Positions 27,745 through 35,955 of a stretch of DNA of 64,000 nt are shown here, in pieces. Position numbers and translations under genes: made by a program. The DNA comes from Microcystis viridis FACHB-1342 (GTDB taxonomy: Bacteria > Cyanobacteriota > Cyanobacteriia > Cyanobacteriales > Microcystaceae), in the NCBI RefSeq assembly GCF_014698335.1, contig NZ_JACJSV010000002.1, positions 97,403 through 161,402 of the forward strand, read 5' to 3'. Each line of letters starts with the position of its first letter. Positions within the stretch are counted from its first letter, which is position 1. Under the pieces are notes generated by a model. The model saw only the letters and a program-made list of their open reading frames with translations. It was not told the origin of the DNA and searched no databases.

Positions 27745-28626
27745 ATGAGTCCAAGAAAACTGACTGATGCCACGAAAAAAGAAATTCTTAAGCTTTATCG
27801 GGAAACGGAGGCCACCACTTCCACCTTAGCCGAGCGTTATGGAGTGAGTAGTTCTACGGTCAGTCGTTTTCTCAAAAATTCTTTTTCTGGCGAGGAATAC
27901 GAGCAGTTAATCCAGAAAAAACGCTTGGCCCGCAATGGTCGCGGCCTTGAGGAGGAGGAGCCAGCAGCGGATCTACCAGAAAAAGCGATCGAGGTGATTA
28001 GTGTTCGGGCAGCCCAAATCGCAGCTAAGGATGAGCAGGCTTTTGAGCCACCGATCGCTTCTGTGGAACAATTAACCCTGTTAATGGATACCGTTTACCC
28101 GCCAGAAGCAGATAATCCAGAAGATACAGAAATTAATGGCGATAAGACTCTAGAAACCGCTAATTTAAGCGAGTTTTTCGTCGAAGCTATCGAGGAAGAG
28201 GAGGAAGAAGATGAGCTTGACGAGGATTGGGATGAAGAGGAGGATGAGGATGAAGATGAGGAGGAGGGGGAACTAGCGGACAGCTATTTAGGCCCGACTA
28301 TCGTTAAAACCGCCCAATTACAGATCTTACCCCTCTCGGCGGCGGCTTTTCCCAAAACCTGTTACTTGGTCATCGATCGTGCTGCCGAATTAATCACCCG
28401 TCCCCTCAAGGATTTTGCCGAATTGGGTAAGGTTCCCCCTCAGGAAATCCAGCAGCGCACTCTCCCCATCTTTGAAAGTCATCGCATCGCTCGTCGTTTC
28501 TCCAAGCGCAAGGAAAAAGTGATTAAAGTTCCCGACGGTCGCCTGATCGAAAAAGCTCACGCTCAACTGGAAGCTAAAGGGATCACCCGTCTGCTCATGG
28601 ATGGTCGTATCTACGCTTTAGAGTAG
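27745..28626 (+). CDS. HTH protein with a very acidic middle (cyanobacterial hypothetical)
   Basis: 293 residues in three parts. Residues 4-45 are a transposase-like helix-turn-helix (KEILKLYRETEATTSTLAERYGV then SSSTVSRFLKN). Residues 145-175 are almost only Glu and Asp (for example EEEEEEDELDEDWDEEEDED), a low-complexity spacer. Residues 185-293 are a separate domain with KTCYLVIDRAAELITRPLKD and a basic RIARRFSKRKEKVIKVPDGR, ending LLMDGRIYALE. No transposase catalytic core is present, so it is more likely a regulator or chromosome-associated protein. Not recognised by name. Confidence 0.6.
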   Translation: MSPRKLTDATKKEILKLYRETEATTSTLAERYGVSSSTVSRFLKNSFSGEEYEQLIQKKRLARNGRGLEEEEPAADLPEKAIEVISVRAAQIAAKDEQAFEPPIASVEQLTLLMDTVYPPEADNPEDTEINGDKTLETANLSEFFVEAIEEEEEEDELDEDWDEEEDEDEDEEEGELADSYLGPTIVKTAQLQILPLSAAAFPKTCYLVIDRAAELITRPLKDFAELGKVPPQEIQQRTLPIFESHRIARRFSKRKEKVIKVPDGRLIEKAHAQLEAKGITRLLMDGRIYALE

Positions 28627-28645
28627 GGAATTAGCGGGTTAGCAG

Positions 28646-28701
28646 GGTGTGGGGTGTGGGGTGTGGGGTGTGGGGTGTAGGGTGTGGGGTGTAGGGTGTG
28701 G
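28646..28701. repeat. Eight GGTGTGG/GGTGTAG heptamers
   Basis: Eight 7-bp units in register, six GGTGTGG and two GGTGTAG. The same array type lies inside family A MITEs, but here no terminal inverted repeat is visible on either side. The rest of the 28627-29045 gap is AT-rich and contains AAGGAGGG at 28931 without a long frame behind it. Nothing else is recognised. Confidence 0.8.
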
Positions 28702-29045
28702 AAAGAATAAATAAAAATAATCTCCTGTCTCCTGTCTCGGAGTCTCCTATTTAAACAATAGATAAGTTTTTTAACAAGAGTAGTTTTAGATACTAATTAC
28801 CCGATGCACTGGGGTAGAATTGGAAAAACCAGTCCAACTGTTTTAGCCAAGCTACTTAACTATGATGAAAATTAACTTGCTGTTCGCGTTATCTTCTCTT
28901 AAAAAATCGAAAAAAAACTTTACATAAACTCAAAGGAGGGCATCGTAAATTGCTCATCTAAAAGCAGAGTGAGTTATCGGACAAAGTTTTTAGGTGCTTT
29001 TGTTGATTACTTCTTAACCACCATCTTATAAGTAGAAGAAGGGAG

Positions 29046-29825
29046 ATGAAAGTTAATCAGTTACTAAGACTCTACGAACAAGGAGAGCGGGATTTTTTAG
29101 CCATTGACTTGATGAGTCTAGATCTACAACAAGTGACTCTAATCGCTGTCAATTTTGCTGCGGCCAATTTGCGCGGAACTAATTTGAGTCGCTCTTTTTT
29201 GACTAAATCAAATCTGCGGGGAGCGAGTTTGAATTGGGCGAATTTAACCTATGCCAAATTAAGTCAAGCGCAATTAGTGGAAGCGGACTTAACCAAAGCC
29301 AATCTCACCGGGGCCTTTATGGTACAGGCAAACCTGCGTAACTCGCGCTTAAGTGGGGCGGATCTTTCCCATGCTAATCTCCGGGGAGCGAATTTATGCG
29401 GGGCGAATTTATGCGGGGCGAATTTATACTTAGTTAATCTCTTGGAGGCAACCCTAGATAAAGTCAATCTCAATTGGGCCAATTTGCAGGAAGCGCGGTT
29501 AAGTGGGGCTAAATGTCGTCAGATTTCCGCAAGGGAAGCCAATTTTAGGGGCTCTTTTCTGAAAGAGGTGGACTTTCAAGGGGCCAATTTAGAAAGGGCT
29601 AATTTTAGTGAGGCACGTCTGACGGGTAGTGATTTACACGGGGCCAATTTAGCGGGTGCTAATCTAGCGGGAGCGCGTTTACAACAGGTAAATCTACAGG
29701 GAGCGGACTTGAGGGGTGCTAACTTGACGGGGACTTGTTTTGAGAGTGTCACTGGTTGGACAGAAACCGCCCAAGAAGATGATATTTTTCCCCTAGACTG
29801 GTTTCAGCCCCGTTTTGCTACTTAA
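29046..29825 (+). CDS. Pentapeptide-repeat protein
   Basis: 259 residues; from about residue 35 to 235 it consists of A(D/N)LXX units such as ANLRGTNLSRSFLTKSNLRG, which fold as a right-handed quadrilateral beta helix. The N-terminus MKVNQLLRLYEQGERDFLAIDL is a common cap in cyanobacterial members. No signal peptide or other domain. The roles of these proteins are mostly unknown; some resemble gyrase-protecting Qnr proteins, but nothing here supports that specifically. GGGAG lies before the ATG. Confidence 0.92.
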   Translation: MKVNQLLRLYEQGERDFLAIDLMSLDLQQVTLIAVNFAAANLRGTNLSRSFLTKSNLRGASLNWANLTYAKLSQAQLVEADLTKANLTGAFMVQANLRNSRLSGADLSHANLRGANLCGANLCGANLYLVNLLEATLDKVNLNWANLQEARLSGAKCRQISAREANFRGSFLKEVDFQGANLERANFSEARLTGSDLHGANLAGANLAGARLQQVNLQGADLRGANLTGTCFESVTGWTETAQEDDIFPLDWFQPRFAT

Positions 29826-29866
29826 AAGTCAATATATCTTCCGAAAGCCCGTCCTTTTCCTATCAA

Positions 29867-30394
29867 TTAACGATTAGCTGGAGTGGTTAATCTTTGGTTA
29901 GGAATGGGGATTGGGGGAGCATTATTCGGCTCATCCTCGAAGAGTAAAGTAGGGGGAGGAGGAGGAGTGGTAGCGCCGGGAGATGCTGCTGGAGATGGAC
30001 TGGGATTAACGGCAACGGGGGGACTTTTCGGAGTGACGACGGGTGCGGGAGAGCTAAAACCGAGGAGAGCTTTGCCAAAGGGAAAAACATTTCTCCAGCG
30101 TTGAATATTGGGATGACCAAACCAATCTTGACGGGATACCTTCACCGAGAGGAGAGGTGCGATCGCCCCTGATTTTTCGGCCGTTATCAATAAATCAATT
30201 TTATTAATACCCTGTTGTTGATTAAAACGACTGATGATAGTTTTCTCGGCTAATTGCGATGCTCTAGTCAATAATGCTTCGTAGGATTCTCCCTGTTGAA
30301 CTGTGATGGGAAGATTAACAGTGGATTGAGCAAAAACCACGTCAACGGCGATAATTCCCGTCAGCAGCGTTAAAACAGTAATAGACTTGTACAT
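29867..30394 (-). CDS. Secreted or periplasmic protein with Pro/Ser-rich tail (hypothetical)
   Basis: 175 residues. The start MYKSITVLTLLTGIIAVDVV with FAQS is a signal peptide with a likely cut after FA. A small conserved-looking domain follows (about 25-110: QQGESYEALLTRASQLAEK and KIDLLITAEKSGAIAPLLSV), then a disordered tail of Pro, Ser, Thr and Ala (SPAPVVTPKSPPVAVNPSPS). Probably located in the periplasm or at the surface. Not recognised; the gene converges with the pentapeptide gene. Confidence 0.65.
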   Translation of the reverse strand: MYKSITVLTLLTGIIAVDVVFAQSTVNLPITVQQGESYEALLTRASQLAEKTIISRFNQQQGINKIDLLITAEKSGAIAPLLSVKVSRQDWFGHPNIQRWRNVFPFGKALLGFSSPAPVVTPKSPPVAVNPSPSPAASPGATTPPPPPTLLFEDEPNNAPPIPIPNQRLTTPANR

Positions 30395-30559
30395 AGGACA
30401 GACGGTTAAACAGTCACTCCCTGGTTAGGGTCGGGATCTTCCCTGTTAGAGTTCCCCGATCGCTTTCTTAAATTACCATGATCGATCTCTGGCCACAATG
30501 GAATTTTTTCGGTAGCGTAATCGTCCTTAGTCCCTAGCAATAGGCAATAGGGGAATACT

Positions 30560-30725
30560 TAGGGCTGGCTGAATAAATCTAAAAACTTTGTTGGATAATA
30601 TCTTTAGGCTTTTTTCAAATCAAACAGTGCCGGCCATTGGAGTGATCAGAGGGAAAATTCAGGGACTTTTTCCCTGAAAATGGGTAAAACCCCACACCAA
30701 CGCCAAACTTTTTCAGTATAACCTA
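30560..30725. mobile_element. Decayed MITE-like element family A
   Basis: Orientation as at 34925: TA-GGGCTGGCTGAATAAATC left end, then the shared interior words AAATTCAGGGACTTTTTCCC and GGGTAAAACCCCACACC, ending near CAGTATAACC-TA. Both terminal repeats carry changes and the copy is shorter (~166 bp) than the complete ones. It fills about half of the 30395-30752 gap, upstream of the coiled-coil gene cluster. Confidence 0.6.
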
Positions 30726-30761
30726 ATTATATTTGGCCTTATCGACCAGAGGTTGTTAATT

Positions 30762-31283
30762 ATGACACAAACTAGCGAAACCGTTACCTATTCTCTCGAA
30801 TCTGTCCTAACAAGGATCGAGAGTAAAATCGACAATCTCCAAAGAGATGTTAATCAAAAATTTGACAGTCTCCAAAGAGATATGGATCAGAAAATTGACA
30901 ATCTCCAAAGAGATGTTAATCAGAAAATTGACAGTCTCCAAAGAGATATGGATCAAAAATTTGACAGTCTCCAAAGAGATATGGATCAAAAATTTGACAG
31001 TCTTCAAAAAGATATGAATCAAAAATTTGACAGTCTCCAAAAAGACGTTAATGATTTAAAGGTGGAAGTCACAGAAACCAAGGGAGATATTAAAACTCTT
31101 GACCAGAAAGTCGAAAGAATAGATAAACGACTGGAAAAAGTTGAAGATAGTTATGCAATCCTAGTTAAAGATATTGCGGACTTAAAAGGGTTTAAATCCC
31201 TGATTATCCCCATGGTCGTAGCTTTTTTAAGTGCCGTGGTAACTTTAGGATTGCGCGGCTTTTTTCTTGGTAATAAACCTTAA
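30762..31283 (+). CDS. Membrane-anchored hendecad coiled-coil protein, paralogue 1
   Basis: 173 residues from ATG 30762 (MTQTSETVTYSLESV). After a short head come seven units of 11 residues with the pattern (I/F)D(S/N)LQ(R/K)D(M/V)(D/N)QK (about residues 23-99), then VEVTETKGDIKTLDQKVERI coiled coil, and a C-terminal membrane helix in SLIIPMVVAFLSAVVTLGL followed by RGFFLGNKP. The head would be cytoplasmic and the tail embedded. First of three tandem paralogues upstream of a membrane kinase. The 11-residue periodicity implies a right-handed or weakly twisted coil. Function unknown. Confidence 0.75.
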   Translation: MTQTSETVTYSLESVLTRIESKIDNLQRDVNQKFDSLQRDMDQKIDNLQRDVNQKIDSLQRDMDQKFDSLQRDMDQKFDSLQKDMNQKFDSLQKDVNDLKVEVTETKGDIKTLDQKVERIDKRLEKVEDSYAILVKDIADLKGFKSLIIPMVVAFLSAVVTLGLRGFFLGNKP

Positions 31284-31327
31284 TTTTTTATGTCAAGAAA
31301 GTAGTTATTTGTAAGAGGTTGTTAATT

Positions 31328-31837
31328 ATGACACAAACTGGCGAAACCGTTACCTATTCTCTCGAATCTGTCCTGAAAGAAATTAAAGATAGCATTAAAG
31401 AGGTTAATCAGAAAATTGACTCTCTCCAAAGAGATGTTAATCAAAAATTTGACAGTCTCCAAAGAGATATGGATCAGAAAATTGACAGTCTTCAAAGAGA
31501 TGTAGATGAGAAAATCGACAATCTCCAAAGGGCTATGGATCAAAAATTTGACAGTCTCCAAAAAGATGTTAATCAAAAATTTGACAGTCTCCAACAAGAT
31601 GTGAATGATTTAAAGGTGGAAGTCACAGAAATCAAGGGAGATATTAAAAATCTTGATCAGAAAGTCGAAACAATGGATAAACGACTGGAAAAAGTCGAAT
31701 CTAGTTATGCAATTCTAGTTAAAGATATTGCGGACTTGAAAGGGTTTAAATCCCTGATTATCCCCATGGTTGTAGCTTTTTTAAGTGCCGTGGTAACTTT
31801 GGGATTGCGCGGCTTTTTTCTTGGTAATAAACCTTAA
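31328..31837 (+). CDS. Membrane-anchored hendecad coiled-coil protein, paralogue 2
   Basis: 169 residues from ATG 31328. Same head (MTQTGETVTYSLESVLKEIK), six hendecad units, then the conserved segment LKVEVTEIKGDIKNLDQKVE and the same membrane tail. Compared with paralogue 1, one unit fewer and a different helix before the repeats (KDSIKEVNQK). The spacer between paralogues 1 and 2 is similar to that between 2 and 3, so the duplicated unit includes upstream DNA. A chance antisense frame runs through the repeats and is not a gene. Confidence 0.75.
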   Translation: MTQTGETVTYSLESVLKEIKDSIKEVNQKIDSLQRDVNQKFDSLQRDMDQKIDSLQRDVDEKIDNLQRAMDQKFDSLQKDVNQKFDSLQQDVNDLKVEVTEIKGDIKNLDQKVETMDKRLEKVESSYAILVKDIADLKGFKSLIIPMVVAFLSAVVTLGLRGFFLGNKP

Positions 31838-31881
31838 TTTTTTATTTCAATAAAGTAGTTATCTGTAAGAGGGTTTTAATT

Positions 31882-32271
31882 ATGACACAAACTAGCGAAA
31901 CCGTTACCTATTCCCTTGAATCTGTCCTGACAAGGATCGAGAGTAAAATCGACAATCTCCAAAGAGATGTGAATCAGAAAATCGACAATCTCCAAAGAGA
32001 TATGGATCAGAAAATCGACAATCTCCAAAAAGATGTTAATGATTTAAAGGTGGAAGTCACAGAAATCAAAGGAGATATTAAAACTCTTGATCAGAAATTT
32101 GAAACAATGGATAAACGACTGGAAAAAGTCGAAGATGGTTATGCAATTCTAGTTAAAGATATTGCGGACTTGAAAGGGTTTAAATCTCTGATTATTCCCA
32201 TGGTTGTGGCTTTTTTAAGTGCCGTGGTAACTTTGGGATTGCGCGGCTTTTTTCTTGGTAATAAACCTTAA
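31882..32271 (+). CDS. Membrane-anchored hendecad coiled-coil protein, paralogue 3 (short)
   Basis: 129 residues. Head MTQTSETVTYSLESVLTRIE, only three hendecad units (IDNLQRDVNQK, IDNLQRDMDQK, IDNLQKDVND), then the shared coil and the same C-terminal membrane helix ending LGNKP. Head sequence is closer to paralogue 1 than to 2. The stop is 57 bp before the start of the kinase gene, so the four genes could be one transcript. Confidence 0.75.
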   Translation: MTQTSETVTYSLESVLTRIESKIDNLQRDVNQKIDNLQRDMDQKIDNLQKDVNDLKVEVTEIKGDIKTLDQKFETMDKRLEKVEDGYAILVKDIADLKGFKSLIIPMVVAFLSAVVTLGLRGFFLGNKP

Positions 32272-32328
32272 ATATATCAAGGAATATTGTTATCATCAAG
32301 TTTATTTTTTACTCTACCAATAAAATCT

Positions 32329-33876
32329 ATGAGTTTTTGTATTAATCCTCATTGTCCCAAACCGAAAAGTATCACGGAGAGTCGTTACTGTCAATCCTGT
32401 GGTTCCGACTTGCTTTTAAATGGTAAATATCGAGTCACAAATTTATTGAGTGCCAAAGGTGGATTCGGTAATACCTATGAAGTGATAGATGAACGTAAAA
32501 TACCTAAAGTGTTAAAAGTTCTTACCTACGATTCTAGCAAAGCTATTGATTTATTTCAACAGGAAGCCAATCTTTTAAAACAATTAAATCACCCTGGTAT
32601 TCCCAAAGGAGAAAACTATTTTATTTATCATCCCCGGGAGAGTCAAACTGCTTTACACTGTTTAGTCATGGAGAAAATTGCTGGTATTGACTTAGAAGAA
32701 CATCAAAAACAAAGAGGATTTAAACCGATTGATTATAATCTCGCTTTGGATTGGTTAAGTCAGTTGGCTAATATTCTCCATGAAGTTCATAAACATAAAT
32801 TCTATCATCGTGATATCAAACCCTCTAATATTATCTTAAAACCCGATGGTCAATTAGTTTTAATTGATTTTGGGGCAGCGCGACAGGTGACTAAAACCGT
32901 CCTAGCAGGAGGCAAAAATACGGGAATTTATACCCCCGGATATGCTCCTCCTGAACAATCTCTTGGTCACTCTGTCCCCCAATCAGACTTTTATGCTTTG
33001 GGCAAAACTTTCGTCTTTTTGTTAACCGGTAAAGAACCCAGTGACCCGAAAATTTATAATATTAATACAAATGAATTTAACTGGCGTAAATATGCACAAA
33101 ATATCCCTTCTCGATTAGCAGATTTTATCGATAATTTAATGGCAGAAAAACCTATTGATCGACCGAAAGATACCAAAACTTTGCTAAAAATTATTACCGA
33201 TATTAAAGCCAATCCCCATCAAACTAAAAAAACTAAAAATTCTCCTCCTGAAAAACCTAAAATTATTCCTATTCCCAATCCTGCACTTATTTCTTTACTC
33301 GCCGCAATTTCTCCCAGTTATGCTGGGTTTTGGCTCCGTTTCAAAGCTTCTTTAATTGATTCTTTTATCGTTTTTATTATCGCAGCTTTATTAGGTGGTT
33401 ATATCTGTTTTCGCTTACAACAATGGTCAACTTTTCAAGATTTAAATCTTAACTTTGATATTCCCAAAGAAATCTGGGTTTACTATGCAGCAGGATTAAG
33501 TGCAGCCGGAACAACAATTTTTGGTTTTGCTTTATTTATAGTGGCAATTATCTATAATATTCAAGCCAAAGTTAACTTTACTCACGAGCATATTGCCATT
33601 CTGACTGCTCTTGGTTTAGGAATAGTTATTAAATGGTTATATTATGTTTTCTTAGAATATCTTTTTAAAGCCACTATTGGTAAAATGTTTTTTGATTTAT
33701 CCGTCACCGATAGCCAAGGCCGACGCATATCTTTTGCAAGAGCAAATCGCCGCTACTTACTAAAATATCTCTCCACTGCTCCCTTATATTTGGGCTTTTT
33801 ACTGGCAGCCTGGACAAAGAAAAAACGCGCCCTTCATGACATGATTTCTGGTACACAAATCCGCAAAAAAAAGTAA
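32329..33876 (+). CDS. Serine/threonine kinase with N-terminal zinc ribbon and C-terminal RDD membrane domain
   Basis: 515 residues from ATG 32329 (MSFCINPHCPKPK); an upstream TTG at 32287 would add 14 residues but is less likely. Zinc ribbon with C4, C9, C21, C24. Kinase domain about residues 30-290: glycine loop LLSAKGGFGNTYEV, lysine in KVLKVL, catalytic HRDIKPSNIIL, DFGAARQ and GYAPPEQ. The C-terminal half (about 330-515) is an RDD domain with membrane helices, FWLRFKASLIDSFIV and the end motif RALHDMISGT. It is probably a membrane-tethered kinase with the catalytic part in the cytoplasm. Its target may include the coiled-coil neighbours, which is inference. Confidence 0.9.
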   Translation: MSFCINPHCPKPKSITESRYCQSCGSDLLLNGKYRVTNLLSAKGGFGNTYEVIDERKIPKVLKVLTYDSSKAIDLFQQEANLLKQLNHPGIPKGENYFIYHPRESQTALHCLVMEKIAGIDLEEHQKQRGFKPIDYNLALDWLSQLANILHEVHKHKFYHRDIKPSNIILKPDGQLVLIDFGAARQVTKTVLAGGKNTGIYTPGYAPPEQSLGHSVPQSDFYALGKTFVFLLTGKEPSDPKIYNINTNEFNWRKYAQNIPSRLADFIDNLMAEKPIDRPKDTKTLLKIITDIKANPHQTKKTKNSPPEKPKIIPIPNPALISLLAAISPSYAGFWLRFKASLIDSFIVFIIAALLGGYICFRLQQWSTFQDLNLNFDIPKEIWVYYAAGLSAAGTTIFGFALFIVAIIYNIQAKVNFTHEHIAILTALGLGIVIKWLYYVFLEYLFKATIGKMFFDLSVTDSQGRRISFARANRRYLLKYLSTAPLYLGFLLAAWTKKKRALHDMISGTQIRKKK

Positions 33877-33898
33877 CCAGATACTAAATAGGATAAGA

Positions 33899-34720
33899 TT
33901 AACTACAATAGGGACAAGATATTCCTGCTCGGTAATTGGGGGACTGTTTATCTTTTTCATCGATGGGATGACCGCAAGCGGGACACATTTCATAATGTCC
34001 TACCTCTAGATTAGCTGTTAGTGCCACTCTTTGATCAAAAACAAAACATTCTCCTTGCCAAAGACTCTGATCGGGACTAACTTCTTCTAAGTATTTCAAA
34101 ATACCTCCCTCTAGCTGATAAACTTGAGAAAAGCCTTGATTTAATAAAAAAGCTGCCGCCTTTTCACAACGAATTCCCCCCGTACAAAAAAGAGCTATTT
34201 TTTTATCGTTAATACTATCAAAATTTTCCTGAATATACTCAGGAAATTGGCGAAAATGCTGGATTTCTGGGTTAAGCGCTCCCGCAAAAGTACCGATCGC
34301 CACTTCATAATTATTACGAGTATCGATCACTACCACGTCCGGCTCTTTCAGCAATTGGTTCCACTCTTCAGTTTTGAGATAAATTCCTGTGTTTTCGAGA
34401 GGATTAGCCTTGGGTTGACCAAAAGTCACAATTTCCTTTTTTAAGCGAATTTTTAAGCGTTGAAAGGGCAAATAATCACAAACAGACTCTTTCACCTCTA
34501 GATTAGCTAAACGAGTATCGGTTTTTAACCAACTAATCACTTCAGCGATCGCTTGACGGTTTCCGGCGATCGTTGCGTTAATCCCCTCGGCTGCCAGAAG
34601 AATAGTTCCTTTAATTCCTCTTTCTTGGCAGTATTTTTGTATTTCTGGCTGTTTTTGACGATAATCTGACAAAGCCACAAACTGGTAAAAAGTGGCGACT
34701 AGATAAGACATGGCAGGCAA
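33899..34720 (-). CDS. trhO: tRNA uridine 5-hydroxylation protein TrhO (rhodanese family)
   Basis: 273 residues. TrhO (YceA) makes 5-hydroxyuridine at tRNA position 34 with oxygen and prephenate-independent chemistry (family knowledge). The N-terminal acylphosphatase-like part is followed by a rhodanese domain (about 115-215) with catalytic cysteine in LFCTGGIRCEKAAAFL. The C-terminus has a zinc-ribbon-like CPACGHPIDEKDK and CPYC. Length is normal or slightly short. It faces away from tRNA-Ala, and both start from the same intergenic stretch. Confidence 0.92.
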   Translation of the reverse strand: MPAMSYLVATFYQFVALSDYRQKQPEIQKYCQERGIKGTILLAAEGINATIAGNRQAIAEVISWLKTDTRLANLEVKESVCDYLPFQRLKIRLKKEIVTFGQPKANPLENTGIYLKTEEWNQLLKEPDVVVIDTRNNYEVAIGTFAGALNPEIQHFRQFPEYIQENFDSINDKKIALFCTGGIRCEKAAAFLLNQGFSQVYQLEGGILKYLEEVSPDQSLWQGECFVFDQRVALTANLEVGHYEMCPACGHPIDEKDKQSPNYRAGISCPYCS

Positions 34721-34733
34721 GGGAAAAATTAAC

Positions 34734-34762
34734 TTGTAATATTTTTCACTATAGGTTATAAT
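34734..34762 (+). promoter_or_regulatory. Probable promoter of tRNA-Ala
   Basis: TTGTAA (34734-34739), 17-base spacer, TATAAT (34757-34762). The tRNA starts 26 bp after the -10 box, a normal distance. Good match to the sigma-70 consensus, identified by eye only. Confidence 0.6.
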
Positions 34763-34788
34763 AACGAGAGTGTCTCAAAAACCAGATC

Positions 34789-34861
34789 GGGGGTTTAGCT
34801 CAGTTGGTAGAGCGCCTGCTTTGCAAGCAGGATGTCAGCGGTTCGAGTCCGCTAACCTCCA
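34789..34861 (+). tRNA. tRNA-Ala (anticodon TGC)
   Basis: 73 bases fold as a cloverleaf: acceptor GGGGGTT/AACCTCC (one G-T pair), D stem GCTC/GAGC, anticodon stem CCTGC/GCAGG with loop TTTGCAA (anticodon TGC), five-base variable loop, T arm AGCGG-TTCGAGT-CCGCT. The discriminator is A. CCA is not encoded. No intron. Confidence 0.97.
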
Positions 34862-34924
34862 TAGTCATGACTGATTCCTCTTTGCTTGGTGATTAGCTCA
34901 AGTCTTCTTGGGGAGACAATTAGC

Positions 34925-35142
34925 TAGGGTTTGCTGAAAAAATCTAAAAACCTTGTTGGGTAAGACTTTTAGACCTTTTGTCAATCAAAAAGTACCAGGT
35001 ATGGGAGTGATCGGGGGGAAAATTCAGGGACTTTTTCCCTGAAAATTAGGTAATTGACCCCCTCAAAATCGGTAAAACCCTACACCCTACACCCCACACC
35101 CCGCACCCTGTCCCCACCAACAAACTTGTTCGGCAAACCCTA
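34925..35142. mobile_element. MITE-like element family A, complete copy, inverted relative to 17364
   Basis: 218 bp, TA-GGGTTTGCTGAAAAAATC at the left and TTGTTCGGCAAACCC-TA at the right. The interior is the reverse complement of the 17364 copy: AAAACCTTGTTGGGTAAGAC near the left, then CCCTACACC/CCCCACACC heptamers near the right. It ends 8 bp before the recO start, so it supplies most of the recO leader. Confidence 0.75.
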
Positions 35143-35150
35143 ATTACTAA

Positions 35151-35933
35151 ATGATGTCTCGTACCTATCAAGCTACTGGAATCAATCTGCAAGGAATGGC
35201 CTTCGGAGAAGCCGATCGCCTCTTAACTATTTTGACCGCCGAGTATGGTTTAATTAGAGCCATCGCTCCAGGTGCGCGCAAGTATAAATCTTCCCTGCGG
35301 GGTAGAAGTGAACTATTTGTGGTCAATAATCTGTTGATAGTCGCAGGAAAATCCCTAGATAAGGTCGTTCAAGCTGAAACTATCGAATCTTATCCCAAAT
35401 TAAGTCAAAATCTCGCCAAACTAACCGTTAGTCAATACCTCTGTGAACTGGTTTTGGCGATCGCCCTGAGCGAACAACCCCAGAGGGAATTATACGAATT
35501 AATCTGCAGCCATCTGGCCAGAATTGAAGTCCTCGACGAGAATGAATACATACTTCCCTACCTTTGTCAAGCAATTTTTCATTTCTTAATAATTGCCGGC
35601 TTAGTGCCGCAAGTCCATAACTGCCTGTTGACGGGAAAAGCTTTAATTGGGGACAATTGCCTAGGATTTAGTTTCGAGGCAGGGGGAATAATAGATCTAG
35701 CTGCCCTAACAGAAACAATCAACCCGCCCAAAATCGATAGTAAACTGACGCGGCAAGAACTGCAATTACTGCAATGCCTAGGAAAAACAGATTTTCCCCC
35801 AGAAGAAAACCTTACCTCAGAACTAGCTTGGATTAACCTCGATCGTTTGCTGCGTCGCTATACTCAATATCATCTGGGAAAAACTTTTCGCTCCTCGGCA
35901 TTAGTTGAGGGTTTATCTCCCTTAGAATTTTAA
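35151..35933 (+). CDS. recO: DNA repair protein RecO
   Basis: 260 residues; RecO loads RecA on SSB-coated DNA with RecR. N-terminal OB fold: MSRTYQATGINLQGMAFGEADRLLTILTAEYGL (shown as the start of the fold, residues 2-34 in two parts: MSRTYQATGINLQGMAFGEA and DRLLTILTAEYGL) with GARKYKSSLRGRSELF. The helical rest fits the family. Two adjacent ATGs (35151 and 35154) could start it; the second matches relatives better. A MITE ends just upstream, so the native promoter may have been displaced. Confidence 0.93.
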   Translation: MMSRTYQATGINLQGMAFGEADRLLTILTAEYGLIRAIAPGARKYKSSLRGRSELFVVNNLLIVAGKSLDKVVQAETIESYPKLSQNLAKLTVSQYLCELVLAIALSEQPQRELYELICSHLARIEVLDENEYILPYLCQAIFHFLIIAGLVPQVHNCLLTGKALIGDNCLGFSFEAGGIIDLAALTETINPPKIDSKLTRQELQLLQCLGKTDFPPEENLTSELAWINLDRLLRRYTQYHLGKTFRSSALVEGLSPLEF

Positions 35934-35955
35934 ACAGATAGCAAAAATCATCATA

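Noticed and set aside
28646..28701. G-rich GGTGTGG array as telomere-like or G-quadruplex signal
   Set aside because: The same array is an internal part of a MITE family; no sign of a chromosome end.
28862..28927. 21-codon frame MMKINLLFALSS
   Set aside because: Too short, no good ribosome site, no support beyond a weak signal-like start.
30807..31597. Antisense frames through the coiled-coil genes
   Set aside because: Mirror of 33-bp repeats, hydrophobic by chance (Leu/Ile/Lys), overlap well-supported genes.
30762..32271. Homology to Borrelia Bdr proteins
   Set aside because: Both have 11-residue coils and a membrane tail, but this is likely convergent low-complexity similarity.
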